A DNA stretch of 64,000 nt from Myrica gale (taxonomy: Eukaryota > Streptophyta > Magnoliopsida > Fagales > Myricaceae), in NCBI GenBank assembly GCA_963930655.1, contig OZ005600.1, positions 2,979,501 to 3,043,500 on the forward strand, in the 5' to 3' direction. How positions within the stretch are numbered: the stretch's first letter is position 1; the number at the start of each line of letters is the position of its first letter. The notes beneath the pieces are model-generated. The model made no database searches, was not told the DNA's origin, and was given only the letters and a program-made list of their open reading frames with translations. Of this stretch, positions 24,901-35,162 are shown one piece after another. Both the position numbers and the translations under genes were made by a program.

Positions 24901-27877
24901 CAAGTTCAAAATCCCTTTGTCAATAACTATAGCCTAAAACATACAGGATACAACAAATTGAACTATAAACGACAAAGAAACAGAAATAAGGAAACAGGAG
25001 GAGCTTGGAATCTAGCACACAAGAAAATATGTTTCTTAACTTCCATAGATGTAAGTTTAAATGTAAGTCTAAATGTAAGTTCTATAGATGTAAGTCCCTT
25101 TTCCATCAGGCTTCAAGTTCAAAATCCCTTTGTCAATAACAATAGCCTAAAACATACAGAATACAACAAATTGAACTATAAACGACAAAGAAACAGAAAT
25201 AAGGAAACAGGAGGAGCTTGGAATCCAGCACACAAGAAAATATGTTTCTTAAGTTTGCCCAGAGCAAAGATTGCAACAGGTGCCACACTGGCATATCTAA
25301 GTCATTTAAAAAACAGATGTCAGATGGCAACCTAATTCCTAGAATTTGTTCAGTCATAAGGTTATATGGCCAAATTTTGGCAGCCGCAAAGCCTTTGTGA
25401 ACTCTGAAGAGGAATGGAGTGCATCACACTGAAATTATTTCATGTCGAAATCAGCTAAGAAATCTTCATCCTCAAACATAACAGCTTTTCCTATATTCAA
25501 TAAGGCAGATCTTTTGTTTCTTTAATCTATACATCACCTACAGCATATTGAGTAATCCTCCACACTAAGCAACTTAAGAGTTGAATTATAAAATGCACTC
25601 CCAGCCCACTCGAAAAAAGAGATTATTACATACTCAGAAACTTTTATAATTATGCGAATTGATACTACAGAAGAAATGAAAGTGAAATATAAACTAGCAA
25701 AATGGAGTAGCTCTGTATTCCCACGTTTTCTTCTTCAACAACAGTGATGGCTCTGCCATGTCCTCCGAAGACCAACAAATGAAGAATGTTATTGTCTAAG
25801 ATCGAGCTGAAAGCTTGAAAAGAACTCATGCAACCAACCAGTAGCTGTACTACTGGATGTGTGTACGCATTTGGTGCATTGCCGTTGTCAAAACCATGCA
25901 TTCTTCTGCTCAAGAATATTAGGTGCATTCAAACAAATTTTATGGTATGGTCCTTGAATAATTTGAAATGCACGCAATAAATACTAGCCATAAAACAAAT
26001 ATCCAAATCAGGACCAAAATGGGTTTGTTGCCCATATCAAAGACATGACTCTTGCTTTAAAGGCAGTCACCTACATCTCCTCAAATTTACCACAATCTCC
26101 TTTCTAGCTAGGAACATGAGAATGGCATGGTCACTTGCATATCAGATTCCCACCATTAAATACAGCATCAATGAAGATCATTTCAATAAACAGATAGCAG
26201 CATTACATTCAAGGGAAGAAAAGATTATTGAGTACTTTGTTTACCTGCAGTACTGCACTCAAATGCTTCTGAATTGTATCGCAAAACTTCTTCATAAAGT
26301 TCTAAAGGCTCTACATAGCCATATGCAACTACCCTTGAGTCATTTTTCAGATTCCTGCAGATGATGCCAAATATGAGGAAGAGAACAGTTACTGCAATCA
26401 TAAGGAGTACGTCGGGCAAATGCCAACCTTAACATCTGTAATGATAATTGAATTTTACAAGTAACAACTTTTCCCAACAAAGGGTGATAAAAGATATCCT
26501 CTTCGGCTTTTGAAAACCATAACTAAACATCTCTCCAATTGGGAATAAAATGAAATCATTGTATTTCTGGTCCTATTAAATAGGTTCTCCGATGTGACAT
26601 TTAAGTGTGGCAAGAAGCACAAACTCAGCCCTTACTTGATCCTAAAAGGGATGGAGACAAATTTTCTGTTTCTAAATTCAAGACTAATTGTTTTGCTGCC
26701 TCTTCCTTAAAAAATTTAATCCCATTGGTCAACTAAAATAGAAATTCCATGTTTCCGGCAACAAATCTTCATTGCATGGAAGAATCACTCAATTGGAACT
26801 TTGTCTATGAATATTGTAGTTTAGTTGAAACCACAGCGAGCTTAGAGATAGTTTCCAAAAACATGCAAACCATGTGTAATTCCAAATAACAACAACGAGG
26901 AAATATGTCCTTCACACTCATACTAACGGCAAACTATCCATACAAACCAATGTGGCAGGGGTAAACAAGACACTGTAATTTAGTTCTGAAACAAAGTAGG
27001 GCAGTAGAGTTCCAAAACATTTCCAAATAAGCACTGTTTGTACCACATTACGAATGAACTCCCTCGTGGCCTCTTTTCATTAGTGTTTTTTCTCTTCTAA
27101 GCAACTGCAACTAGATACATTGCATGCGGCTTTCTAGTCTTACCATTCAAATATTTTTTTCTATACGTTTTGCACTCCCCCACGACAAATCCTACTGAGA
27201 CACGAGAAATATGAGAAATATCAAAACACTGAGAACATGTGCAGAGGAGAAACGAAGTCAACTAATACAGCAGCAAAAGCCTTCAGCTGCAAAAAATCAA
27301 GATCCTAAACTAAAAAGACCGACGAATTAACTGTTAAAAGCAGCCTTAATCACATGCACCCCGCCAAATTCACGCTTGTAGATTTATTCAAACAATTCAA
27401 ACACGTTAAATTTCGAACTGCTTATGAGCTAAGCCATTTCAAAGATTCAAAATCAAAATACACCAAAAAAACCGAAGACGGACGTCATTCAAGCGTAAAT
27501 AGTGAACTAAGATTACATTTTCAACTTCTTTGGCTTACTTCAGAAACTCGATTCTTCGAATCACCTAGTGAATGTCAAAGATGTTCGCGGAAACAACGAA
27601 ACACTTACAAGTACGACACATCGGTTTGGCGAAGGAGATCAGCTATTCTACTAGACTGAGCGAGGACCTCGCTGCGGGTCAGCGACCTCAAGTCACCACC
27701 ACCAGGTTCGTCGAAGAGGCGGAGGTCCTGATTGGATGCTCCGCAGAACACCGGTAGCGAGGGCAAAGGCAAGCATGGCGCGACCTCCGAGTGAATGGAG
27801 TTCGAGAGGCCTATGCCGCGGTGGCCCCAGCCGGAGCTCAAAGCCGAACCAGAACCCGGACCAATTGGAGTGCTCAT
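12911..27877 (-). CDS. SCC2: Sister chromatid cohesion protein SCC2 (cohesin loader, NIPBL/Mis4 family)
   Basis: Large HEAT-repeat subunit of the SCC2-SCC4 complex, which loads cohesin onto chromosomes in the nucleus (family knowledge). I trace 28 exons from ATG 27877-27875 to stop 12913-12911: 27609-27877, 26245-26354, 24610-24743, 24430-24523, 24079-24335, 23215-23322, 22981-23092, 22679-22775, 22387-22573, 21853-22284, 21250-21779, 20958-21168, 20835-20900, 20591-20749, 20323-20490, 18583-18882, 18349-18501, 17412-17581, 16340-16448, 15623-15781, 15435-15539, 15133-15366, 14594-14727, 14223-14513, 13714-14143, 13452-13544, 13234-13359, 12911-13147. Phases agree at every junction and the total is 1,824 residues, near the plant norm. 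N-terminus has the plant motif [20 protein letters not shown] finger (C4HC3: C667, C670, C682, C685, H690, C693, C708, C711) lies in exon 11. The basic then acidic tail is about the last 75 residues. An upstream in-frame GTG exists, but the ATG was preferred. Confidence 0.93.
16535..16805. mobile_element. Probable MITE in an SCC2 intron
   Basis: Imperfect inverted repeat inside the intron between exons 18 and 19. The left arm reads TTTGTGTCCTCTAACTACT and ATTTGCACCCAAAC. The right arm carries roughly the inverse, with GTTTGG, GGTGTGGTAGTTAGA and GGTGCAAAGG. An inner pair, CAATTTACAC and GTGTAAATTAC, also matches in inverse. No protein and no clear target duplication. Confidence 0.4.
19640..19830 (+). 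mobile_element. Degraded LINE (L1) ORF2 scrap in an SCC2 intron
   Basis: Translated on the + strand, this stretch reads [14 protein letters not shown] followed by WFGHV. This is the signature seen near the end of plant LINE reverse-transcriptase genes (pattern: API-E-K-RENRLRWFGHV). Only about 60 residues survive, the arginine-rich continuation is lost, and it stops at 19821. It lies antisense to SCC2 in the 1.44-kb intron between exons 15 and 16. It is a fossil, not an active copy. Confidence 0.55.
19932..20118. mobile_element. MITE in an SCC2 intron, same group as 8736-8884
   Basis: AT-rich element with ends GGCGTTTGAG / TAAAATTTTGGG and, inverted, CCCCAAAATTTTAC / AAACAAACACC. The internal phrase CACCAACTCCAACAC occurs twice, and related text appears in the copies near 40.8 and 47.4 kb. 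It has no coding content and lies within the intron between SCC2 exons 15 and 16. Confidence 0.5.
24850..25252. repeat. Tandem duplication, ~190-bp unit at 213-bp offset, in SCC2 intron 2
   Basis: The block 24850-25039 recurs at 25063-25252 with very few differences (for example GATGCAAG versus GATGTAAG, and ATACAGGATA versus ATACAGAATA). It lies between SCC2 exons 3 and 2, so it does not touch the coding frame. The near identity suggests a recent duplication. Confidence 0.85.
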
Positions 27878-29033
27878 CGATTGGTGAACCGGTGAGTCCA
27901 CAATCGACAGTGGGGGAGCATGTAGATAGGGAGGAAGGGAGTGGTACGAGCGTAATAAAGTGAAAATCTGAGGGCGTTTTGGAGGGAATTAGGGCTTTTT
28001 ATGTTTTTGAATTCAGAGAAGTTTGGAGCCCTAGAGGTATAGATTGGAAGCTGTAACGAGAGAAATTGTGGGAAGCAAATGGCGGGGAAAGCCCGTCTGT
28101 TTGCGGGGCAAAAAAATCTTTGTGGCGAAGTGAATTTGGTTTTATAGATATGGAAAATGAATGCCAGTTGTGGAACCACGAAATTGCCCCTGGATCGACT
28201 GTGTTCTGCTCTACGGTAGCAGCAGCTTGTGAAAAGGTAGCTGGTTTCTACTTGTTACTTCGGATTATATAGATTTCAGCAAAGGGGGCAGGGGATTTTG
28301 AAGGGCCGTTAAAGACCTTCGCGGATGTTTTGAACTTACGAGAGTACCCCTGGTTGTTATCTGCTTGGATCGTGGTAGCTTGCTAGAGAAGCTCTCTGTT
28401 TGAAAGAAATTTATAAAATGATGAGAAAATTGTAAATACATAGGTGGTACAGTGAAATATATATAGAAGTTATTAAAAAGAATAAATTTGTAAAAAAAAT
28501 AATAAAATATTGTATTGAAATACGTGTGTTGTTTGAATTGAAAAAAAAAATACAAATTTTTTAAAAAAAATGGTAAACAAACGTGACCTAAATTAGAATA
28601 GCTCTTGCTTGGCTGACTGGGTATCCTCTTTGAAATTTTGGCCCTCGGAAGTCAAATTAAGGACATAAAAATGCAACATAATAATAAGGGGAAAAGAAAA
28701 AACCAAACTTCCACTTTACGCTTCAACATATATATTAAAGGAAATATAAGGGTTAAAATGTAAAACTTTTTGTGCATAGGATTTTCTCTTCCGTGTGCCT
28801 ACATATGAAAAATAGAGATATTCAATCTACCATGATCTGACATGGATTATCAAACATATAAAATATTCTTCCCTTCCTTTTATATTACTCGATTTTTCGC
28901 TGCATGCAGTAACTACAGGAGAAATATCCATGTCCGATTCCTTGCCTTATCTGTTCCCTACCTTGCTTTATAACTACCATCTTTTCGAGCCTGCTATGGG
29001 AAGCGCAGTAGCCTCTCTATCTCTCCAGTCGTC
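27878..29033. promoter_or_regulatory. Divergent spacer between SCC2 and the expansin pseudogene
   Basis: SCC2 is transcribed leftward from here and the expansin rightward. The first few hundred bases should be the SCC2 leader and promoter. The middle (28430-28570) is A/T-rich. A TATA-like TTTATAACTA at 28967-28976, about 60 bases before the expansin ATG, is a plausible expansin core promoter. Possible open frames here are not supported. Confidence 0.4.
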
Positions 29034-29333
29034 ATGGCTAGGTCTAAAAACTTGTTTACAACTGTCATTCTCATGGCTCTTTTCGCCGTAGCCATGAGCA
29101 GGAGAATCACCATTGTTGATAAAATAGATGATAATTGGTATGATGCCCATGCAACGTTCTACGGTGACATGAGCGGTGGAGAAACCATGCGTAAGTATAG
29201 CTATATATAGGAAACCATCTTGTTCGTTTATTCATGGATACTGTTCTCCAAAATTGGCGACTTTTCACGGGCGAATTTTTTGTGACAGAGGGTGCTTGTG
29301 GCTATGGCGATATGTTCCAACAAGGTTATGGCC

Positions 29334-29342
29334 TTGAGACAG
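29334..29342. repeat. Left 9-bp target duplication of the MULE
   Basis: TTGAGACAG directly before the left terminus. The right-hand partner is GAGAGATAG at 30774-30782, with 6 of 9 bases identical. Removing the element and one copy restores the expansin reading GLETAALSTAL, which fixes the insertion point exactly. Confidence 0.75.
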
Positions 29343-29661
29343 GGGTCTGGATTCAGTCCAGACCGTACGGGTCCAGACTGATCCAGACCCACGGTCTGGA
29401 TTATATCCAGACCCAATCGACGGTAGGGAGGGCTGCCACCTCATTTAATGAGCCCTCCCTTCCGTCGGCTCGGTTTGACTCGTCCCACACGCGACCTTTT
29501 GGCTCCGGATCTGTAGTAGTTGGACCACTATATTTTAGATCTGACCACAACTGCAATCTACTCCCCGACTATTCTAACACGCGTGTTTTGGCTCTAGATC
29601 TGTAGTGGTCGGACCACTATATTTTATATCCGACCACTACGCCCCGAACACGCGTTTTAAC
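29343..29661 (+). repeat. Left terminal inverted repeat of the MULE
   Basis: 319 bp, matching the inverse of 30452-30773 along its whole length with scattered mismatches and small indels. It includes two internal hairpin modules near 29510-29555 and 29597-29640. Confidence 0.85.
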
Positions 29662-30451
29662 CCTTTTAGAATAACTTGGAGTGTATTAGGCTTGGGAATG
29701 TAGTAACATGGACTGCCATTATAACCGGGCTTGTTCAAGCTGGTTATAATAAGGAGGGAGTGGTTTACTTTTCTGAAATGCAGAGGTCAAAGGCTGAATA
29801 TGAGTGGTATTCATTTGCTATTGCATTGAAGGCATGTGCAGGTTCTGGCGCTCTAAAGTATGGGAGGGAAATTCATGCAAAAACAATGAGAAAGAGGTTC
29901 AATGAGAGCTCGTTTGTGGCTAACACTCTTGCTACCATATACAACAAATGCGGAAAAGTTAGACTACGGCGCACGCTTGTTTGAGAAGATGAGGACACCG
30001 GATGTGGTTTCATGGACAACAATTATAACAACATATGTACAGATGGGTCAGGAGGAGCATGCAATTAAAGCATCTATGAAAATGAAGGAGTCAGATGTGA
30101 GTCCAAATGAGTACACTTTTACAGCTGTTATCTCCGGTGTCGCAAATCTTTTGAGAATTGAATGGGTTGAACAATTACACGGCCATGTTTTACACAGAGG
30201 TCTTGTTGGTTATTTGTCAGTGGCAAATTCCATCATGACCATGTATTCAAAATGCGGGTTGTTGCCCTCAGCTTCATTGATGTTTCATGGGATGAGCATA
30301 AGAGATATTGTTTCCTGGAGTACTATAATTGCAACGTATTCTCAAGGAGGTTATGGGGTAGAAGTCTTTGAGTACCTATCTTGGATGAGAAGGGAAGGAC
30401 CGAAACCAAATGAGTTTGCCTTTTCCAGTGTGCTGAGTGTATGTGGAAAAA
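29662..30451 (+). pseudogene. Captured fragment of a pentatricopeptide-repeat protein gene
   Basis: The core of the MULE encodes PLS-type PPR repeats: WTAIITGLVQAG, EIHAKTMRK, SSFVANTLATIYNKCGK, then in a shifted frame LDYGARLFEKM, DVVSWTTIITTYVQMGQ, PNEYTFTAVISG, and IVSWSTIIATYSQGG with PNEFAFSSVLSVCG. Both ends are cut by the TIRs. A frameshift near 29958 (inside KCGK-LDYG) and the absence of start and C-terminal E/DYW regions make it non-functional. It is intronless, as most plant PPR genes are. PPR proteins normally bind organelle RNA. The donor locus is not in this window. Confidence 0.9.
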
Positions 30452-30773
30452 GTTAAAACGCGTGTTCGAGGCGTAGTGGTCGGATATAAAATATAATGGT
30501 CCGACCACTACAGATCTGGAGCCAAAAACATGCGTGTTAGAATAGTCGGGGAGTAGTGATTGCAGTTGTGGTCGGATCTAAAATATAGTGGTCCGACCAC
30601 TACAGATCCAGAGCCAAAAAGCCGCGTGTCGAACGAGCCAAACCGAGCCGACGGAAGGGAGGACTCATTAAATGAGGTGGCAGCCCTCCCTGCCGTAGAT
30701 TGAGTCTGGATGTAATCCAAACCGTGGGTCTGGATCAGTCTGGACCCGTACGGTCTGGACTGAATCCAGACCC
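30452..30773 (-). repeat. Right terminal inverted repeat of the MULE
   Basis: 322 bp, the inverse of 29343-29661. It ends ATCCAGACCC at 30773, followed directly by the right 9-bp target copy at 30774-30782 and the resumed expansin exon at 30783. Confidence 0.85.
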
Positions 30774-31358
30774 GAGAGATAGCGGCCTTAAGTACTGCAC
30801 TCTTCAACAACGGACTCACTTGCGGAGCTTGTTTTGAGCTCATGTGCGTGAATGATCCGCAATGGTGCATACAAAATGCAGGCACTATCAAGATCACGGC
30901 CACCAACTTCTGCCCTCCGAACAACGACAAGCCTGATGGGAATTGGTGCTACCCCCAGCTCCAGCACTTCGACTTGTCCATGCCCATGTTCGCAAAGCTT
31001 GCACCAAAGAGAGCTGGGATTATTCCCGTGAAGTACCGTAGAGTCCCCTGCGTTAAGAAAGGAGGGGTAAGGTTTGAGATCAAGGGAAACCAAACTGGAT
31101 ACTTGTGATGGTGTACAATGTTGGAGGTGCTGGCGACGTTTCTAGTGTCAAAATTAAGGGCTCTAACACCGACTGGATTCAGATGTCCCGGAACTGGGGG
31201 CCTGGGGCCAAGAGTGGCAGACCGGGACGATGTTGGGAAGACAGAGCTTGTCCTTCCATGAATTGACTACTAGCGATACGAAAATGTTGCAGCTTGATAA
31301 CGCTGTACCTGCTAATTTGCAATTTGGACAGAACTTTGAGGCTGCTTCTAATTTCTAG

Positions 31359-32739
31359 AATTAATTCCGCTAGGATATTGTCCTTTATAACTTAGTTCCC
31401 TAGCGAGCTTCTTGCCCAAAATGAAAATTTTGGTAGCTTCCTTCGGATTTTATGGTCAGGGTAACTTGCATCAATGTGTGAGCGTGAATCAAGTACTCTT
31501 GTATTTCTGGAGGAGCTAGCAATTTCGTTTACCCCTCGTGGTGAATAAAGCGCCAAATCCTTCTTCCTTGCAGTTTTTAATGAGATTGATCAAATTATCA
31601 ACAGCGTCTCCTTTATATCTCATAGAGATTGTGAACTTGTATAAACATTTGAGATTAATTCGTGGAGATTGTGAGATCGCGGTAGTAAACCGGCTGGATA
31701 ATGATAAAGTCAACAATAGGAGGAAAGCCTAAAAAAGATTTCAACATTTTTCGATGGGAATATTTGTCTCAAAATATTACATAACTCTGTCGTTGAACTT
31801 TTTGCTGACGTCAGTGATAGTAATAATATTATTAATATATTAATATTAAAGTGCATAAAAATATTTCCTTATTTTCTTCGCAAAATAAATTGAAGTTTTG
31901 CCACGGATATATATATATATATATATATCTCTATTTGTGTCAACTCAATGCATATAAAAAAAATTGATATCAAATAAATTTCCATTCTCCAACGGTAATT
32001 TGGTATCGTTTCCCCCGTCGTTATGTATTTGTTTTCCTTTTCTAAGATACCCCACATTTATTACTTTATTTACAGTCCTCCGGTTACTCTTTCCTGAGTT
32101 TTGTACTACCTATTATCAAAACTGTTTTTTGGGCTATTATTGTAACGTTTAATGCTCTTGTCTCTTCCACTGATCACCGAGCATATAACGCAAGAGCAGT
32201 ACTCCATAACGTGCAGCAAATGAGGCCTCTAGCAACTAAATGAAATAAAGACTTCCTCTACACTGCAATAGTGTATCAGTCAGGAAACACCATTGATTTA
32301 AAAGTTTTTTTTTTGAGCTATGACCTAGAATATACAATTAACTTGCAAATTTTTAAGCGTTGCCCGCTGATCAAACGGATTATTGGTATAAGTTTCTATA
32401 CCCAAAAGATGACACTAGCTCTTTCAATCAGAAGACACTCAAGTCTTCTCGATGAAGGTCAATGTCATGCATAAAATTGGGACTTAAAAGGAGAAAAAAC
32501 GTCTTTGGACGACATTTGAATCTGGCAGAAGAGGCTAGAAAAACAGAATCACGGGACATCTAACATCCTCTTCAGGATTAAGTTACCATCCCATATGTAT
32601 CACAATGAAACTATCGCAGCATAATCCTGTACATATATATGGTTTGTCCTCGAAAAGAATATTATGCCACACGAATGACTGGCACCACTCAGATAGAGAG
32701 AGTTTTTGTTTTTGGGCTGTGGCGGAAGTTATAAATTTT
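31359..32739. other. Spacer downstream of the expansin pseudogene
   Basis: AT-rich, no gene recognised. Contains an AT microsatellite at about 31908-31928. Open frames present here are short and lack family resemblance. Confidence 0.5.
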
Positions 32740-33517
32740 AAGCTTAATTACCGTACGGATCCCTGTGGTATCCAACTTTTACAAAATAGTCCGTGTGGTA
32801 TGATTTTTAACAAAATGGTTCATGTGATATAGTTTTGAGACAAATTAGTCCCTCCGTCCAACTGCCGTTACCCACTTAACGTGAGAGTGTTGTTCATGTC
32901 ACGTCAGCACCATTCACGCGTTGACACATATTTTTTGAAAAAAATTTAAAAATTCAACTCAGATTATACTTCTTTTTCACGTCAATTACTATTGTTTAAA
33001 AAAAAACGAAATTAAGCCTTAAACTTCCACTTTCGACGTCCTTGAGAGTCCTGCAAAACCCCATCTTTTCAACTATTCCCTTAACCCTAACCGCAAGCCC
33101 CCATTCTCTTCCTTAATTGCCTGGATAAAATGGCAAGAGAGGTCTTCCCTGCACTAGGGATTGCGATTAGGGTTAAAGGAATAGTTGAAAAGAGGGGGGT
33201 CTTACAGGACTCTCAAAGGCCTCAGACAGTGGTAAGTTTAAGGCTTAATTTCATTTTTTTTTCTTTTAACAAGAATAAATGACGTAGAAAAAAATATAAT
33301 ATGAGATTATTTTTCAAAAAACACGTGTCCACGCGTGAGTGGTGCTGACGTGACATACACAACACTTTCCCGTTAAGTGAGTAACAACCGTTGGACAAAA
33401 TGACTAATTTGTCTCAAAACAATACCACAAATACCACAGAGACCACTCTGAAAGTCATACCACAGAGAATATTTTATAAAAGTTGGATATCACACGACTT
33501 GTACGGTAATTAAGCCT
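32740..33517. mobile_element. Foldback element with whole-length inverted repeat
   Basis: The left end AGCTTAATTACCGTACGG and the right end CGGTAATTAAGCCT are inverse copies. Pairing continues inward through TGGTATCCAACTTTTA, GTCTCAAAAC, GTGCTGACGTGAC and on to GGGTTAAAGGAATAGTTGAA near the middle, so nearly all of the ~780 bp can fold into one hairpin. It shares the CCCTGTGGTAT phrase with the element at 37942-38583. No protein coding. Confidence 0.7.
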
Positions 33518-33916
33518 AGCCTTTCAACAGGATGGATAGATGAACAAATACCAAAAGAGAACGCTTAAATTGGGCAAGGACATTATTACATGGTTCAACA
33601 CTCAAGCCTATTACGCAAAGCCTGATATTATTATCTCCATCTTAGATAAAGGATAAAGAGGGACTACAGAAAGCGCAATATCTAAAGACATATTTAGGAA
33701 GATCATGAATAGAAAAACTATGTACGGACTCTGAATTTGCAATAGAACAAAAGAAATATTACCACTCAAGCCAAGTCTTTGCTTGAGGTTGAGAGTTTGC
33801 ACTATCATCCTTGGGCCCCAACTTTGAGAACCAATAAAGAAGGAAGCATTGAGATCCCATCCAATTCGGTTTGTTCATACTTTTGCTCGCACATAGATTC
33901 AGTTTGTCAGAACCCT

Positions 33917-34666
33917 TCACTTCCAATCAAGAGTGTCAAATAACCATAGAACCTCTTCCTTGGAATTTGCAGCATCACAGAAATCCATTTCAATCCCGAA
34001 GACATCAATATCACCTTCATTTCCACCTTCCATGAAAAGCAAAGAGATCCATGCCCGGATACCTGAAATGAAGGGGTGGGAAGGAGAGAAGTCTAAATAC
34101 TCAAATGCCAGGGCTCTATATGATGTCCGATCTATGTAGTCAAACATCGATTTATTAATGATGCAAGCAACTCTATTGGAATCCTTGCGCCCCACAAGCA
34201 CCGAAACACTGACAGTCTGGCTCACAGGAACAGTGAATCTTGGCTCAACAGGTAGTGTCATCTTGTACTCAGGGCTCTCCAGGTGAAATCTAAGCATGTC
34301 ACAAATTCCAGTTGGAGGGATCTTGATACCAGCTTCTAACACAGGGCCAGGAACTACTTCCGAAAAGATTAATCTATCTTCAGTCCAGATGTCAATAAAA
34401 AATTCCAAATCATCAAACGACAGCCTTGGGGGGAGAAGACTTTGACGATGCTGGCGTCTATAAAAGGTTTGATATAGCTTGTAGTATGTTGAAGTTGGAG
34501 GGTTAGGCCGCTTGCAGACAGAAGGCCATCTCTTGGCACATAGACATTTCCAAAAGTAATCATCTCGGGCTATGTCCCTCCACTCCTTACATACTGCCAT
34601 ACACGAAGCAAGGTCCATACCTTCCAATAAAGGAAAGACAGCCTTCACAGCTTCTTCATATCTCAT
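33917..34666 (-). CDS. F-box protein of the At5g39250 type
   Basis: F-box proteins are substrate receptors of SCF ubiquitin ligases, joining through SKP1. The coding region is one exon of 249 residues. The F-box is at the very N-terminus, about residues 5-50 (AVFPLLEGMDLASCMAVCKE then WRDIARDDYFWKCLC and KRWPSVCKR). A plant-conserved C-terminal region follows, with no Kelch or LRR repeats: RLSFDDLEFFIDIWTED, PEYKMTLPVEPRFTVP, SYRALAFEYLDFSP and a final LWLFDTLDWK. The start was placed at the ATG at 34666-34664, which gives MRYEEAVKAVFP; the frame is open a little further upstream but has no earlier ATG. A single coding exon after a 5'-UTR intron is inferred. The target substrate is unknown. 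Confidence 0.88.
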   Translation of the reverse strand: MRYEEAVKAVFPLLEGMDLASCMAVCKEWRDIARDDYFWKCLCAKRWPSVCKRPNPPTSTYYKLYQTFYRRQHRQSLLPPRLSFDDLEFFIDIWTEDRLIFSEVVPGPVLEAGIKIPPTGICDMLRFHLESPEYKMTLPVEPRFTVPVSQTVSVSVLVGRKDSNRVACIINKSMFDYIDRTSYRALAFEYLDFSPSHPFISGIRAWISLLFMEGGNEGDIDVFGIEMDFCDAANSKEEVLWLFDTLDWK

Positions 34667-35162
34667 TTTCAGTTCACAAACATTAGACAAAGCAGCATAA
34701 AAAATCTTCCCCTGAGCATTGGAGGGCCTAAAAGCAGTAGATTAAGACAAATCCCCTGCCAATAAATCAGAAGACATTAAATATAAGAAACATTCATATA
34801 ATACAAAAATACTCTCAATAATTCATAGCGTGCATCGAAATTTAAAGAAACAGCACAGTAAGGCTAACAGTCGGAACAATGTTAAAAGAAAAGGCTTCAG
34901 CCTTCTCAAAGATTAAAATTAAAATTGTTTGATTTAAAGGTTTGCAGATCGTGGCCTAATACGAAGGTCTTTCAAGTTACAACAATCCAACCAATTCAAC
35001 CTTGTGGACAGCAATTCACTTCCACCCATCACCCATCATCTCGGAACATAACCCTCTTATGCAATGCCAGTCATAATCCTCAAAACCAAGTAAGCCCAAC
35101 ATTATTCGTAATTGCTTGCTAAATATATGTGCATACGTATAATAAGTACAGGAGAACAAGAC

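Larger units (their letters stand above)
29343..30773. mobile_element. Non-autonomous Mutator-like element (Pack-MULE) in the expansin exon
   Basis: Element of 1,431 bp. Long terminal inverted repeats span 29343-29661 (319 bp) and 30452-30773 (322 bp), beginning GGGTCTGGATTCAGTCCAGA and ending with its inverse. A diverged 9-bp target duplication flanks it. Long TIRs plus a 9-bp duplication are the hallmark of the Mutator superfamily. Each TIR contains two copies of a palindromic module around GTGGTCGGACCACTA. There is no transposase; the 790-bp core is a fragment of a PPR gene, so it fits the Pack-MULE description of a non-autonomous element carrying host gene sequence. Mobilisation would need a transposase from elsewhere. 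Confidence 0.85.
29034..31358 (+). pseudogene. Alpha-expansin gene, split by a transposon and frameshifted
   Basis: Expansins are secreted proteins that loosen cell walls at acid pH. Exon 1 (29034-29190) encodes a signal peptide and the start of the GH45-like domain (WYDAHATFYGDMSGGETM). After a 98-bp intron, exon 2 starts at 29289 with GACGYGDMFQQGYGLET and is cut at 29342 by an inserted element. It resumes at 30783 with [19 protein letters not shown], the conserved Cys pattern, and HFDLSMPMF. Two further lesions follow: a one-base loss near 31088, after FEIKGN, and a net +8 change near 31200, after SRNWG. The last frame ends QFGQNFEAASNF at a stop at 31356-31358. The whole gene can still be followed to its natural end, so the damage is fairly recent. 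The closest subfamily was not determined. Confidence 0.92.
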
